Below, piece by piece: positions 20,735 to 29,722 of a stretch of 64,000 bases of DNA; the stretch's first letter is position 1; the number at the start of each line of letters is the position of its first letter. The position numbers and the translations under genes are program-made. This DNA is from Sinorhizobium medicae (GTDB taxonomy: Bacteria; Pseudomonadota; Alphaproteobacteria; Rhizobiales; Rhizobiaceae): contig NZ_VITA01000002.1 of assembly GCF_007827695.1 (NCBI RefSeq), positions 1-64,000 of the forward strand, in the 5' to 3' direction. The notes below the pieces were generated by a model. It searched no databases. It was given only the letters and a program-made list of their open reading frames with translations, and had not been told where the DNA came from.

Positions 20735-22174
20735 ATGCCGGAGACGATAGGCTTTCTGAAGCCCAGGCAGGCTGTTCTCGATCGTCGGCGGGAAATCGTC
20801 GCCGACCTCGGTGATCTGCTTCCGGAAGGTTGCCTCATCAGCGACGAACGTGGCCTCAAGCCATTCGAGACGGATGCATTTATCGCCTACCGGCGGATGC
20901 CGCTCGCGGTCGTTCTCCCCGAGACGACGGAACAGGTGGCCACGGTCCTCAAATACTGTAGCCGCTACGGTATTCCAATTGTCCCGAGGGGTGCCGGCAC
21001 CTCCCTCTCCGGCGGGGCCATTCCTCAGGAAGACGCGATCGTCGTCGGCCTGTCGAAGATGGCGCGCATCCTCGATATCGACCTCTTCAACCGGACGGCG
21101 ACGGTTCAGGCGGGCGTGACCAATCTCAACATTTCCGACGCGGTTTCGGCCGATGGATTCTTCTATGCGCCGGATCCGAGTTCGCAGCTCGCCTGCACCA
21201 TCGGCGGGAATATCGGGATGAATTCCGGTGGCGCGCACTGTCTGAAATACGGGGTGACCACAAACAACCTTCTTGGCGTCAAGATGGTGCTTTTCGACGG
21301 CACCGTGATCGAACTTGGTGGCAAGGCGCTCGACGCCTCGGGATATGACTTGCTTGGCCTTATCTGTGGTTCCGAGGGGCAGCTTGGTATCGTTACGGAA
21401 GCGACGGTGCGGCTGATTGCCAAGGCCGAAGGCGCGCGCCCCGTTCTTTTCGGATTTGCCACTTCAGAATCCGCCGGGAGCTGCGTCGCCGATATCATCG
21501 GATCGGGCATCATTCCGGTTGCGATCGAATTCATGGACAAACCGGCAATCGAAATCTGCGAAGCCTTCGCGCATGCGGGGTACCCGCTCGACGTCGAAGC
21601 ATTGCTGATCGTCGAAGTGGAAGGTTCCGAGGCTGAAATGGATTCGATGCTCGCAGGCATCATCGGGATTGCCCGCCGCCACGGTGTGATGACGATCAAG
21701 GAATCGCAATCGGCGCTCGAAGCGGCACTGATCTGGAAGGGGCGGAAATCGGCCTTCGGCGCTACCGGCCGGATTGCCGATTATATCTGCATGGACGGAA
21801 CGGTGCCGCTGAGCCAGCTCTCCCATGTCCTGCGCCGGACCGGCGAGATCGTCGCCGGCTATGGCCTGCGCGTTGCCAATGTCTTCCATGCAGGTGACGG
21901 CAACATGCATCCGCTGATCCTCTACAATATCAACGATCCGGATGAAGCGGCCCGGGCGGAAGAGGCGGGCAACGACATTCTGAAGCTCTGCGTCGAGGCA
22001 GGCGGCTGCCTCACCGGGGAACACGGGGTCGGCATCGAGAAACGTGACCTGATGCTGTTTCAGTACAGCAAGGCCGATCTCGACCAGCAGATGGGCGCGC
22101 GTGCTGCCTTCGATCCGCAATGGCTCCTGAACCCGTCGAAGGTCTTCCCGCTCGAAGGGCGGCCCGCGGCATGA
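20735..22174 (+). CDS. glcD: Glycolate oxidase FAD-binding subunit GlcD
   Basis: A 479-residue flavoprotein of the VAO/FAD_binding_4 family, the main catalytic subunit of membrane-linked glycolate oxidase, which converts glycolate to glyoxylate. The FAD-binding stretch IVPRGAGTSLSGGA and the signature TIGGNIGMNSGGAHCLKYG are clear; the C-terminal domain contains NVFHAGDGNMHP and GCLTGEHGVGIEKRDLM. The start at 20735 has GGGAGG seven bases upstream. It is the first gene of glcD-glcE-glcF, and its stop overlaps the glcE start by four bases. A dyad shared with the GntR gene precedes it. Confidence 0.96.
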   Translation: MPETIGFLKPRQAVLDRRREIVADLGDLLPEGCLISDERGLKPFETDAFIAYRRMPLAVVLPETTEQVATVLKYCSRYGIPIVPRGAGTSLSGGAIPQEDAIVVGLSKMARILDIDLFNRTATVQAGVTNLNISDAVSADGFFYAPDPSSQLACTIGGNIGMNSGGAHCLKYGVTTNNLLGVKMVLFDGTVIELGGKALDASGYDLLGLICGSEGQLGIVTEATVRLIAKAEGARPVLFGFATSESAGSCVADIIGSGIIPVAIEFMDKPAIEICEAFAHAGYPLDVEALLIVEVEGSEAEMDSMLAGIIGIARRHGVMTIKESQSALEAALIWKGRKSAFGATGRIADYICMDGTVPLSQLSHVLRRTGEIVAGYGLRVANVFHAGDGNMHPLILYNINDPDEAARAEEAGNDILKLCVEAGGCLTGEHGVGIEKRDLMLFQYSKADLDQQMGARAAFDPQWLLNPSKVFPLEGRPAA

Positions 22175-23388
22175 TCGTCCATTTCGACCCGGCAAGCGAA
22201 GAAGGGATTGCCTCCGTCGTTCGTTCAGCGGCGGCCGAGCGCGTCACGCTCGCGGTCGTCGGTGGAGGCACGCGTGCCGGTCTCGGCAATCCCGTGCGTG
22301 CGGACAGAACGCTGTCGACCAGGCGTCTTTCCGGTATCGGCACCTACGATCCGGCCGAGATGACCATGAGTGCGCTTGCAGGAACGCCGCTCGCAGAGGT
22401 CGAGGCGGCATTGCGCGCAAAGGGCCAGATGCTTTCGTTTGAGCCGATGGATCATCGGCCGATATCAGGGACGGCGGGCGAACCGACGATCGGCGGCGTC
22501 TTTGCCGCCAATGCCTCCGGGCCGCGTCGCTACGTCGCCGGCGCCGCTCGCGACAGCCTGCTCGGCGTGCGTTTCGTCAACGGTCGGGGAGAACTCATCA
22601 AGGCCGGCGGAAGGGTCATGAAGAACGTGACCGGGCTCGATCTCGTCAAGCTCATGGCCGGGTCCTACGGAACGCTCGGTATTCTGACCGAAGTCACCTT
22701 CAAGGTGCTGCCGCTTCCGCCAGCCGCCGCGACCGTCATCGTCTCCGGACTGAACGATGCCGAAGCCGCCGCGGTGATGGCCGAGGCTATGGCGCAGCCG
22801 GTGGAGGTCTCGGGTGCGGCACATCTGCCGGAAAGCGTGCGCGGCCGCTTTCTGGACGGCAATCTACCCGATGGCGCCGCAACGGCGCTGCGGCTGGAGG
22901 GACTGGCGGCGTCGGTGGCCGTCCGGACGGAGAAGCTTGGCGAAAAGCTCACGCGCTTCGGGCGGGTCTCCCAACTCGGCGAGGCCGAGACAATGGCGCT
23001 CTGGGCGGAAATCCGCGACGTGAAGCCCTATGCCGACGGTAGCAGACGGCCTTTGTGGCGTGTGTCAGTCGCCCCTTCCGCGGGCCATCAGCTCATCGCC
23101 GCATTGCGTCTGCAGACCGGCGTCGATGCGTTCTACGACTGGCAGGGCGGTCTGGTCTGGCTGCGAATGGAGGCTGATCCCGAGGCGGAGTTGCTGCGCC
23201 GCTATATCGGAGCAGTCGGTGGCGGCCATGCGACGCTGCTGCGTGCCGAGGAGGAAGCGCGCGGCCGCATTCCGGCCTTCGAACCCCAGCCCCCGGCCGT
23301 GGCGCAGTTGTCGGAACGCGTCCGTGCGAAATTCGACCCGTCGGGCATCTTGAACCCGGGGCGCGTAGCACCTTTGACCCGGAAATAG
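22171..23388 (+). CDS. glcE: Glycolate oxidase subunit GlcE
   Basis: A 405-residue FAD-binding protein, the second flavin subunit of glycolate oxidase. It shares the FAD_binding_4 fold with GlcD (VVGGGTRAGLGNPV, GTAGEPTIGGVFAANASGPRR, GRVMKNVTGLDLVKLMAGSYG) but has a shorter C-terminal domain ending in FDPSGILNPGR. The start is the ATG of the ATGA that overlaps the glcD stop, so translation of the two is coupled. GlcE is required for activity in E. coli together with GlcD and GlcF. Confidence 0.94.
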   Translation: MIVHFDPASEEGIASVVRSAAAERVTLAVVGGGTRAGLGNPVRADRTLSTRRLSGIGTYDPAEMTMSALAGTPLAEVEAALRAKGQMLSFEPMDHRPISGTAGEPTIGGVFAANASGPRRYVAGAARDSLLGVRFVNGRGELIKAGGRVMKNVTGLDLVKLMAGSYGTLGILTEVTFKVLPLPPAAATVIVSGLNDAEAAAVMAEAMAQPVEVSGAAHLPESVRGRFLDGNLPDGAATALRLEGLAASVAVRTEKLGEKLTRFGRVSQLGEAETMALWAEIRDVKPYADGSRRPLWRVSVAPSAGHQLIAALRLQTGVDAFYDWQGGLVWLRMEADPEAELLRRYIGAVGGGHATLLRAEEEARGRIPAFEPQPPAVAQLSERVRAKFDPSGILNPGRVAPLTRK

Positions 23389-23512
23389 CGAAAGTGCCGA
23401 CTGCCATCGTGCGGTCTTAAAGATCGGCCTAAGACGAGTATGGCAATTTCCGAACAGTGCAACGGGGATCAGATCTATCCCAAGGCCGCAAGGCGTCAAA
23501 TGGAGTACTCGG

Positions 23513-24805
23513 TTGCAGACCAATTTCTCCCCTGAGCAACTCGCCGACCCGCATGTCGCCGAATCCGAAACGATTCTGCGCAAATGCGTGCATTGCGGCT
23601 TCTGCACGGCCACCTGTCCTACCTATGTGGTTCTTGGCGACGAACTGGACAGTCCGCGCGGACGGATTTACCTGATCAAGGACATGCTCGAAAACGGCCG
23701 TGCCGCGGATACCGAAACCGTTACCCATATCGACCGCTGTCTGTCGTGTCTTTCCTGCATGACCACCTGTCCCTCGGGCGTCGACTATATGCATCTCGTC
23801 GACCATGCCCGCGTTCACATCGAGAAGACGTATAAGCGGCCGTTCAAGGATCGGCTCGCCCGTTCCGTCATTGCCGCGACGCTTCCCTATCCGTCCCGCT
23901 TCCGGCTGGCCCTCGGGGCCGCGGGTCTTGCACGGCCGCTTGCCGGATTGCTGAAAAGGGTGCCCTTTCTCAGGACATTCGGCATCATGCTGGATCTGGC
24001 GCCGGCCGCGCTACCGGTATCGCGGGCGGCAAGGCCGGCTGTCTACGCTGCAAAGGGCACGCCGCGCGCGCGCGTCGCCTTGCTGACCGGTTGCGCTCAG
24101 CCGGTGCTGCGGCCGGAGATCAACGATGCGACCATCCGTCTCCTCACCGGACAAGGCGTCGAGGTGGTTGTTTCGGCGGGAGAGGGCTGTTGCGGAGCGC
24201 TCGTCCATCACATGGGACGGGAGGAGCAGGCGCTGCAGGCCGCCCGGCACAACGTCGATGTATGGCTCAAGGTGGCGGAGGAGGATGGCCTCGACGCAAT
24301 CATCGTCACCGCTTCCGGCTGTGGCACCACGATAAAGGATTACGGTCACATGCTGCGGCTCGACCCGACCTATGCGGAGAAGGCCGCGCGCGTTTCCGCA
24401 CTGGCGAAGGACGTGACCGAATATCTCGCGACCCTCGACCTGCCGGAGCGCGAGCCGCGTGGCCTTACGGTCGCCTATCACTCCGCCTGCTCGATGCAGC
24501 ACGGACAGAGGATCGCCGCGGCCCCGAAGCAGCTCCTGAAACGCGCCGGCTTCTCGGTGCGCGAGCCGGCCGAGGGCCATCTCTGTTGCGGCTCGGCCGG
24601 GACCTACAACATCCTGCAGCCGGAGATATCTGCGAAGCTGAAGGCGCGGAAGGTCCGGAACATTGAGGCGACCAGGGCCGACGTCATCGCCACCGGCAAT
24701 ATCGGCTGTATCACGCAGATCGCCAGCGGGACGGAGATCCCGATCCTGCACACGGTGGAACTGCTCGATTGGGCCTATGGCGGCTCGAAACCGGTGGGGC
24801 TCTGA
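23513..24805 (+). CDS. glcF: Glycolate oxidase iron-sulfur subunit GlcF
   Basis: A 430-residue protein with two ferredoxin-type 4Fe-4S motifs near the N-terminus (CVHCGFCTATCP and CLSCLSCMTTCP) and two CCG domains (GCCGALVHHMG, LCCGSAGTYN) that bind a further cluster. It passes electrons from the flavin subunits to the membrane quinone pool. The start is TTG 23513, since GGAG lies seven bases before it and no in-frame ATG is near; a short overlapping ATG frame at 23500 ends quickly. The 124-base gap after glcE is longer than the coupled glcD/glcE joint. Confidence 0.94.
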   Translation: MQTNFSPEQLADPHVAESETILRKCVHCGFCTATCPTYVVLGDELDSPRGRIYLIKDMLENGRAADTETVTHIDRCLSCLSCMTTCPSGVDYMHLVDHARVHIEKTYKRPFKDRLARSVIAATLPYPSRFRLALGAAGLARPLAGLLKRVPFLRTFGIMLDLAPAALPVSRAARPAVYAAKGTPRARVALLTGCAQPVLRPEINDATIRLLTGQGVEVVVSAGEGCCGALVHHMGREEQALQAARHNVDVWLKVAEEDGLDAIIVTASGCGTTIKDYGHMLRLDPTYAEKAARVSALAKDVTEYLATLDLPEREPRGLTVAYHSACSMQHGQRIAAAPKQLLKRAGFSVREPAEGHLCCGSAGTYNILQPEISAKLKARKVRNIEATRADVIATGNIGCITQIASGTEIPILHTVELLDWAYGGSKPVGL

Positions 24806-24841
24806 CGAGGGTTTTGGCAAGGCCCTTATCCGCCTGCCGTC

Positions 24842-24870
24842 ATCTTCTCCCCGTCAGACGGGGAGAAGAT
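24842..24870. repeat. Palindrome downstream of glcF
   Basis: A 13-bp perfect stem pairs ATCTTCTCCCCGT (24842-24854) with ACGGGGAGAAGAT (24858-24870) around a three-base loop. No T tract follows on either strand, so it resembles a dispersed rhizobial palindrome and an RNA-stabilising or attenuating hairpin more than a clean terminator. Confidence 0.6.
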
Positions 24871-24929
24871 CGTGACAGCCGCATGAGAGGCCGCACGCGG
24901 CGTCATCGCAACTCCAAGGGATCCGGACG

Positions 24930-25622
24930 TCATCCACCGAAAATCGTGCGGAAAATATCGACGCCGCGATCATCGAAATAGGTGTCTCCGGGCTTGCTGC
25001 CCGGGCCGATGACGATGACCTTCGTGCCGATACCGGCGCGCTCATAAAGGTGTTCGACATCCTCGTTCATCATCCGGATACAGCCCGACGACATGTTCTG
25101 ACCGATCGTCCATGGCTGATTGGTACCATGGATACGGAAGATCGTGTCTCGGCCGCCCTTGTAGAGGTAGAGCGCACGGGCGCCGAGCGGATTGTCGATG
25201 CCGCCCGGCTGCGTGATCGGCAGGATCCTGCCCTTCGCTCTCTCGCGCACGCGCATTTCGGCCGGCGGCGTCCAGCTGGGCCACTCGGCTTTCCGACCAA
25301 CCTTCACGACACCAGACCAGCCGAAGCCGTCCCGGCCCACGCCGATGCCGTAGCGCGTCGCGCGGTTCCGACCGTCGATGTAATAGAGATACTTGCTGTT
25401 GGTATCGACGATGATCGTGCCGGGAGCTTCGTCCGTGCGGAAGCGGACCTTGGTGCGCCAATATCTCTGCGGGGGTTTCTTCGGCTGCGCGACCTGTATG
25501 ATTTCGGAACGCTCGGCGCCCGCGCCGGCGACATCTGCCGGGCTGAATGCCGCGGCGTTTCCGGCAAGAAGAGCCGCGGCCGCGACTGTGAGTACGGCCA
25601 TCCCCGTGACGTGAAGTCTCAT
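24930..25622 (-). CDS. L,D-transpeptidase (YkuD domain), exported
   Basis: A 230-residue protein with a signal peptide (residues 1-25, ending in NAAAFS) and a YkuD catalytic domain. The active-site motif reads IHGTNQPW, then MSSGCIRMMNED with the nucleophile Cys181. Such enzymes make 3-3 peptidoglycan crosslinks or attach outer-membrane proteins to peptidoglycan; rhizobia have many paralogues, and LD-crosslinks are abundant in their walls. ATG 25622 is chosen with GAGGGA upstream; a TTG two codons earlier is possible. A second transpeptidase lies just upstream on the same strand, so the pair looks like a tandem duplication. Confidence 0.9.
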   Translation of the reverse strand: MRLHVTGMAVLTVAAAALLAGNAAAFSPADVAGAGAERSEIIQVAQPKKPPQRYWRTKVRFRTDEAPGTIIVDTNSKYLYYIDGRNRATRYGIGVGRDGFGWSGVVKVGRKAEWPSWTPPAEMRVRERAKGRILPITQPGGIDNPLGARALYLYKGGRDTIFRIHGTNQPWTIGQNMSSGCIRMMNEDVEHLYERAGIGTKVIVIGPGSKPGDTYFDDRGVDIFRTIFGG

Positions 25623-25811
25623 TATCAATCCCTCTGAACCCTCGTTGCAAGCAAGCCAAGCGATTTAACCGCAAGTGCTCGCCTGCGATACATTCGATAG
25701 TGAAACGATATCGGCCGTTCTTGTATCTCTTGGAACATCTGTTGCTTCAAAACCACGATTTCGGCAGATGAAGAGATAACAGGCGGAGAAGTACTGTAAG
25801 ACTCCAAGTCG

Positions 25812-26552
25812 CTATATCACGATGACCTTTGTCCCGACTTTCACCCTCTCGTAGAGATCGACCACGTCCTCGTTGCGCATGCGAATACATCCGGAGGAAA
25901 CGCCGTAGCCAATCGTCCACGGAGCATTCGTTCCGTGGATGCGATAGAGCGTCGAGCCTAGGTACATGGCGCGGGCGCCGAGAGGATTTTGCGGACCGCC
26001 GTCCATGCGGGCCGGCAGATAGTGGCCTTGGGCTGCCTCGCGCGCGATCATCTCCTGCGGCGGCGTCCAGTCTGGCCACTCGGCCTTTCGCGTGATCCTG
26101 TGCTCTCCGGCCCATTCGAAGCCCGGTTTGCCGACTCCGACGCCATAGCGCCGGGCTTCTCCCTTGCCGGTGACGAGATAGAGGAAGCGGTTGTTGGTAT
26201 CGATGACGATGGTCCCGGGCTTTTCCCTGGTCGCGTAAGCGACCATCTGCGGCAGGAACTGCGGATCGATACTCGATTTTGCCGGCTTCTGCCTGCGGGC
26301 GATAGAGGCTTGCTGTGCGGCTGCATCGGCCGGACGACGAACAAGCCCGCGCCGTCCCTGCTGCTTTCGGGTGGCTGTGGGAACTTGCTGGCGGTAGACC
26401 ACGCGCTCACCGGTCAGCTGCATCACCCAGGGGGCGGTCAGATCCGGGCTGACGATGACAGGCGGGCGATTTTGATAACGATCCTGCGCACCTGCGGCCC
26501 CGGAGAAGACCGTGAGAAAGCACGCGGCAAGGATAAGGGATTTCTTCAGCAT
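25812..26552 (-). CDS. L,D-transpeptidase (YkuD domain), exported, tandem paralogue
   Basis: A 246-residue exported protein: signal peptide (LKKSLILAACFLTVFSGAAGA), a basic linker of about 75 residues rich in Gln and Arg (YRQQVPTATRKQQGRRGLVRR), then a YkuD domain with YRIHGTNAPW and SSGCIRMRNED (nucleophile Cys222). The protein ends at the strand after the active site, with no C-terminal tail, whereas the downstream paralogue has about 30 more residues. The catalytic domains are closely alike, including AEWP.WTPP and the NPLGARA.YL motif. The 189-base gap between the two genes makes a shared transcript possible. Confidence 0.9.
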   Translation of the reverse strand: MLKKSLILAACFLTVFSGAAGAQDRYQNRPPVIVSPDLTAPWVMQLTGERVVYRQQVPTATRKQQGRRGLVRRPADAAAQQASIARRQKPAKSSIDPQFLPQMVAYATREKPGTIVIDTNNRFLYLVTGKGEARRYGVGVGKPGFEWAGEHRITRKAEWPDWTPPQEMIAREAAQGHYLPARMDGGPQNPLGARAMYLGSTLYRIHGTNAPWTIGYGVSSGCIRMRNEDVVDLYERVKVGTKVIVI

Positions 26553-26831
26553 CGGACGGACTCGCTACTTGGCCGAAATCAATTTCTAAGTCCAGGGAGT
26601 TGCCTCCGGCGGGACCTTTTTTCATGGAGTGCGGCTGCGGGAATTCGCATTCGCATTTCTCACTCCGGCAATGGCGCGATGCTCTCATCCGTCTGCGACC
26701 GAATGGTAAACGGAACGACGCCGAAGGCGGGCCGGCGCAATAAAGCTCTGGGTAGGGTTATTCGCCCCTTTATCGATGTGGTTTGCAGATGGTAAACAGA
26801 ACAAAATGGAAACAACGGAGAGAGGCGGAGG

Positions 26832-27467
26832 ATGGCAGCAAAGGGTTTGATTACGGGGGATGACGGGCTCGATCGTTGCGCCTGGCATGGCAATCTGGAG
26901 GATTACCGCCGCTATCACGACGAGGAATGGGGCCGGCCTGTCGCCGATGATCATAGGTTGTTCGAAAAGATCTGCCTCGAAGGCTTCCAGTCGGGCCTCT
27001 CATGGCTGACGATCCTGAGAAAGCGCGAGGCGTTTCGCGCCGCATTCGCGGGCTTCGCCTTCGACAGGGTTGCCGAGTTCGGAGAGGAGGACGTCGAGCG
27101 ATGCCTTGCCGATGCCGGCATCGTCCGCCACCGCGGCAAGATCGTCTCGACCATCAATAATGCTCGCCGTGCAAAGGAGCTGCGTTCGGAATTCGGATCG
27201 CTCGCGGCCTATTTCTGGTCGCATGAACCCGAAAGCAGCGAGCGTCCGGCAGTCGTCGATCAGGCCGCGCTCATCGCCAATCCGACGACGCCTGCATCGA
27301 TCAGGATTTCGAAGGATCTGAAGAAGCGCGGCTGGACTTTCGTCGGTCCGACGACCGTCTATGCTTTCATGCAGGCGATGGGCCTCGTCAACGACCACAT
27401 AGAGGGCTGTTTCTGCCGTGCTCCGATAGAGGAGCTTCGCCGCCGCTTCACACGCCCGGCGGCATGA
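26832..27467 (+). CDS. tag: DNA-3-methyladenine glycosylase I
   Basis: A 211-residue Tag-type glycosylase that removes 3-methyladenine from alkylated DNA, opening base excision repair. The family signature RCAWHGNLEDYRRYHDEEWG gives the N-terminal Cys and His zinc ligands; the C-terminal His and Cys ligands are in NDHIEGCFCR. The helix-hairpin-helix-like core FQSGLSWLTILRKREAFR is typical. The start at 26832 is preceded by GGCGGAGG, close to the ATG. It is a single-gene unit ending at a hairpin terminator shared with the convergent permease gene. Confidence 0.94.
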   Translation: MAAKGLITGDDGLDRCAWHGNLEDYRRYHDEEWGRPVADDHRLFEKICLEGFQSGLSWLTILRKREAFRAAFAGFAFDRVAEFGEEDVERCLADAGIVRHRGKIVSTINNARRAKELRSEFGSLAAYFWSHEPESSERPAVVDQAALIANPTTPASIRISKDLKKRGWTFVGPTTVYAFMQAMGLVNDHIEGCFCRAPIEELRRRFTRPAA

Positions 27468-27488
27468 TTGGCGCGTCGGAGACGAGCG

Positions 27489-27518
27489 GCGCCCTCCCCA
27501 ACGGGAGGAGGGCGCTTT
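27489..27518. terminator. Hairpin between tag and the NCS1 permease gene
   Basis: GCGCCCTCC (27489-27497) pairs with GGAGGGCGC (27507-27515), followed by TTT on the plus strand. It lies between two convergent genes and probably ends tag transcripts; the T tract is short. Confidence 0.6.
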
Positions 27519-27536
27519 GGTGGGAAAGGCACCAGG

Positions 27537-28988
27537 TCAGGCAGGGTAGGGCCTGGCTGATCTGAAGGAGCGTAGCGCGTAATATATCGCACCGGCTATG
27601 GCGACCCCGAAGAACCAGCCGTAGACACCCCACCAGGTCGGCATGACGGATGTAAGCCCCGGCAGAATCGAGGAGAAGACGATGCCGATGCCGGCGGCAA
27701 TGAGCGCGTTGACGTGCCAGCCGTTCTCGAAGCGAAACTCACCGTCCTCCCGGTAGAGCGCGTCCACGTCCACGCGGCCCTTTCGGATAAGATAGTAGTC
27801 GACCATCATGACGCCGAAGATCGGACCCATCGTGTTGCCGATCATGTTGACGAAGTGCGCAGCTCCGCCCTCCCATGGCGCGAAGGGGTAGAGCGCCAGG
27901 GCGATCAGCGCGGCGATATAGCCGCCCCTCTTGAAGTCGATATGCTTGGGGAAGACATTGGCGAAATCGAAGGCAGGCGACACGAAATTGGCAACGACGT
28001 TGATGCCGAGCGTCGCCACGGCGAAGGTGAGGGCTGCGACCAGCGCGAGGAACCAGCTGTCGAACTTCGCCGAGATCTGGTCGGGATGCAACAGCACCTC
28101 GCCATACACATTGTAGGCTGCGATGGTGGTGATGCCGGCCACCAGCGAGAACAGGACGAGGTTGACCGGCAGGCCCCACAGATTGCCGACCTTCAGCGAC
28201 CGTTCGCTCGGGCAGTAGCGCGAGAAATCACAGAAATTGAGATAAAGCGCGGAGAAATAGGTGACCCAGATCGCCGCTACCGCAGCGAGCGCGGCGAGTG
28301 ATCCCGGAACGCCGGGCACCCCGGCATTCTTTGTCTTCTCCAGCAGCACGTCCATCGGGATTGTGTGGCTGAACGAGAAGCCGCCGGACTTCACGACGAG
28401 ATAGACCGCGAGCAGCAGCATCATCACCCAGACAGCCGGCCCGGCCCAATCCTGGAATTTTCTGACCGTTTCCATGCCGTTCTGAATGATCAGCAGCTGA
28501 AGACCCCAGACGACGACGTAGCAGATCAGCTCCAGGGTGGAATGACCGAGCATGTGGCTCGACTGGTGAAACTGAAGCAGGCTCTCGTTGCGGATAAGCA
28601 GCGCAACGATGGCGCCAGAGGCCGCCGCCGTCTGCGCGCCATACCAGAAGCACGCGACGATAGCGCGGACGATGGCAGGAAAGTTCGCTCCCCAGATACC
28701 GAAGGATGCCCGGGCGAGGACCGGGAAGGGTACGCCGGTGCGTACACCGGCAAGCCCGACAAGCTGCATCAGGAAGAAGATGATAAGCGAGCCGATGCCG
28801 ATGGCCAGAAGGAAGTTCATGAAGCTGCCGCAGAAGAGAAACAGGCTGGCGGCGAGATAGTAGCCCCAAAGGCTGTGCACGTCCGATGTCCAGACGTTGA
28901 AAATCGAGAATGCGCCCCAATTGCGTTCTTTGGCGGGCGCGAGGTCTTCATTGTACAATTGTGGAGATGCACCGGGTGGTATCGTCAT
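27537..28988 (-). CDS. NCS1-family nucleobase/hydantoin/allantoin permease
   Basis: A 483-residue membrane protein of the nucleobase:cation symporter-1 family with about 12 helices. Family landmarks are the N-terminal LYNEDLAPAKERNWGAFSIFNVWTSD stretch (first 35 residues), GVPFPVLARASFGIWGANFP, FCDFSRYCPS and MVDYYLIRKGRVDV near the C-terminus. The closest general types are cytosine, allantoin and hydantoin permeases; the substrate cannot be settled because no catabolic genes are adjacent. GAGGGG lies upstream of ATG 28988. Confidence 0.87.
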   Translation of the reverse strand: MTIPPGASPQLYNEDLAPAKERNWGAFSIFNVWTSDVHSLWGYYLAASLFLFCGSFMNFLLAIGIGSLIIFFLMQLVGLAGVRTGVPFPVLARASFGIWGANFPAIVRAIVACFWYGAQTAAASGAIVALLIRNESLLQFHQSSHMLGHSTLELICYVVVWGLQLLIIQNGMETVRKFQDWAGPAVWVMMLLLAVYLVVKSGGFSFSHTIPMDVLLEKTKNAGVPGVPGSLAALAAVAAIWVTYFSALYLNFCDFSRYCPSERSLKVGNLWGLPVNLVLFSLVAGITTIAAYNVYGEVLLHPDQISAKFDSWFLALVAALTFAVATLGINVVANFVSPAFDFANVFPKHIDFKRGGYIAALIALALYPFAPWEGGAAHFVNMIGNTMGPIFGVMMVDYYLIRKGRVDVDALYREDGEFRFENGWHVNALIAAGIGIVFSSILPGLTSVMPTWWGVYGWFFGVAIAGAIYYALRSFRSARPYPA

Positions 28989-29243
28989 GGTTTCCCCTCG
29001 TGACGGATTGGCACCTGTGCCGGTGGAAGGCGAGCTTGCGACCTTCTGTCAGCACGCGGGCGACATCACCATATCGAGAGGGAAAAAGGCTTTTCGTCAA
29101 TGGACCAAATTGTTGATGCAAACAGTTTCGCACCAAGTCCGGAGCGGAACGGTTCCGGTACTCCGCCCATCCCGCTCCAGACTCGCTGGCGAAATCCGCC
29201 ACGTTCATGATTTCAGGTCGGCTGGACCTGAGATCACAATGGT
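28989..29243. other. Spacer between the permease gene and the DUF305 gene
   Basis: A 255-base spacer with no supported gene. It must hold the promoter of the NCS1 permease and the 3' trailer of the DUF305 gene (both minus strand). I see no clear dyad or terminator. Confidence 0.4.
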
Positions 29244-29624
29244 TTAGCCGCCGTTCCTTGCCAGCCACTCCTTCATCATCTTGATCTCGCTTTCCTGCGC
29301 CGCGATGATGTCTTCCGCCAGTTTGCGGATCGTTTCATCCTTGCCGTGTTGGAGTTCGACCCTGGCCATGTCGATTGCCCCCTGATGGTGAGCGATCATG
29401 CCGCGCACGAAGTCGACATCGGTATTGCCGCTGAAGACGATGTCCATATCCTTGTGCATTTTGGCATTCGCCTCCGCAAAGGCTTTGCTCGACGGTGATG
29501 TGGCAGCCGACGCGCCACTTTCCACGGACCCGTGATGCATGTTGCCGTGGTCGGTCTCCTGCGAGAGCGCGGGAGCAGCGGATGAGGCCAGCAGAAGGGC
29601 GGCCGTCAAGAATTTGAGGAACAT
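29244..29624 (-). CDS. DUF305 secreted protein
   Basis: A 126-residue exported protein: signal peptide (FLKFLTAALLLASSAAPALS), then a Met- and His-rich segment (DHGNMHHGS) and a helical DUF305 domain with the motif DFVRGMIAHHQGAIDMA and a final EIKMMKEWL. DUF305 proteins are four-helix, ferritin-like periplasmic proteins; CopM of cyanobacteria binds copper, so metal binding through His and Met is plausible here. AAAGGAAA precedes the start. Two small genes follow upstream on the same strand. Confidence 0.85.
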   Translation of the reverse strand: MFLKFLTAALLLASSAAPALSQETDHGNMHHGSVESGASAATSPSSKAFAEANAKMHKDMDIVFSGNTDVDFVRGMIAHHQGAIDMARVELQHGKDETIRKLAEDIIAAQESEIKMMKEWLARNGG

Positions 29625-29687
29625 GATATTTCCTTTCGATCATTGTCTTGGTGGCGCGAACGTTGGTCGCGCCGAGATTGAAGTCTC

Positions 29688-29722
29688 GGACGGAAAACCG
29701 TTACGCGATTTTCCTGAAAGCA
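29688..29722. repeat. Partial RIME-like repeat
   Basis: The core CGGACGGAAAACCGTTACGC followed by GATTTTCCTG matches the second hairpin of the repeat at 2911-2954. The stop codon of the neighbouring small gene (29701-29703) lies inside it, so the repeat supplies the gene's last codons. Confidence 0.6.
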
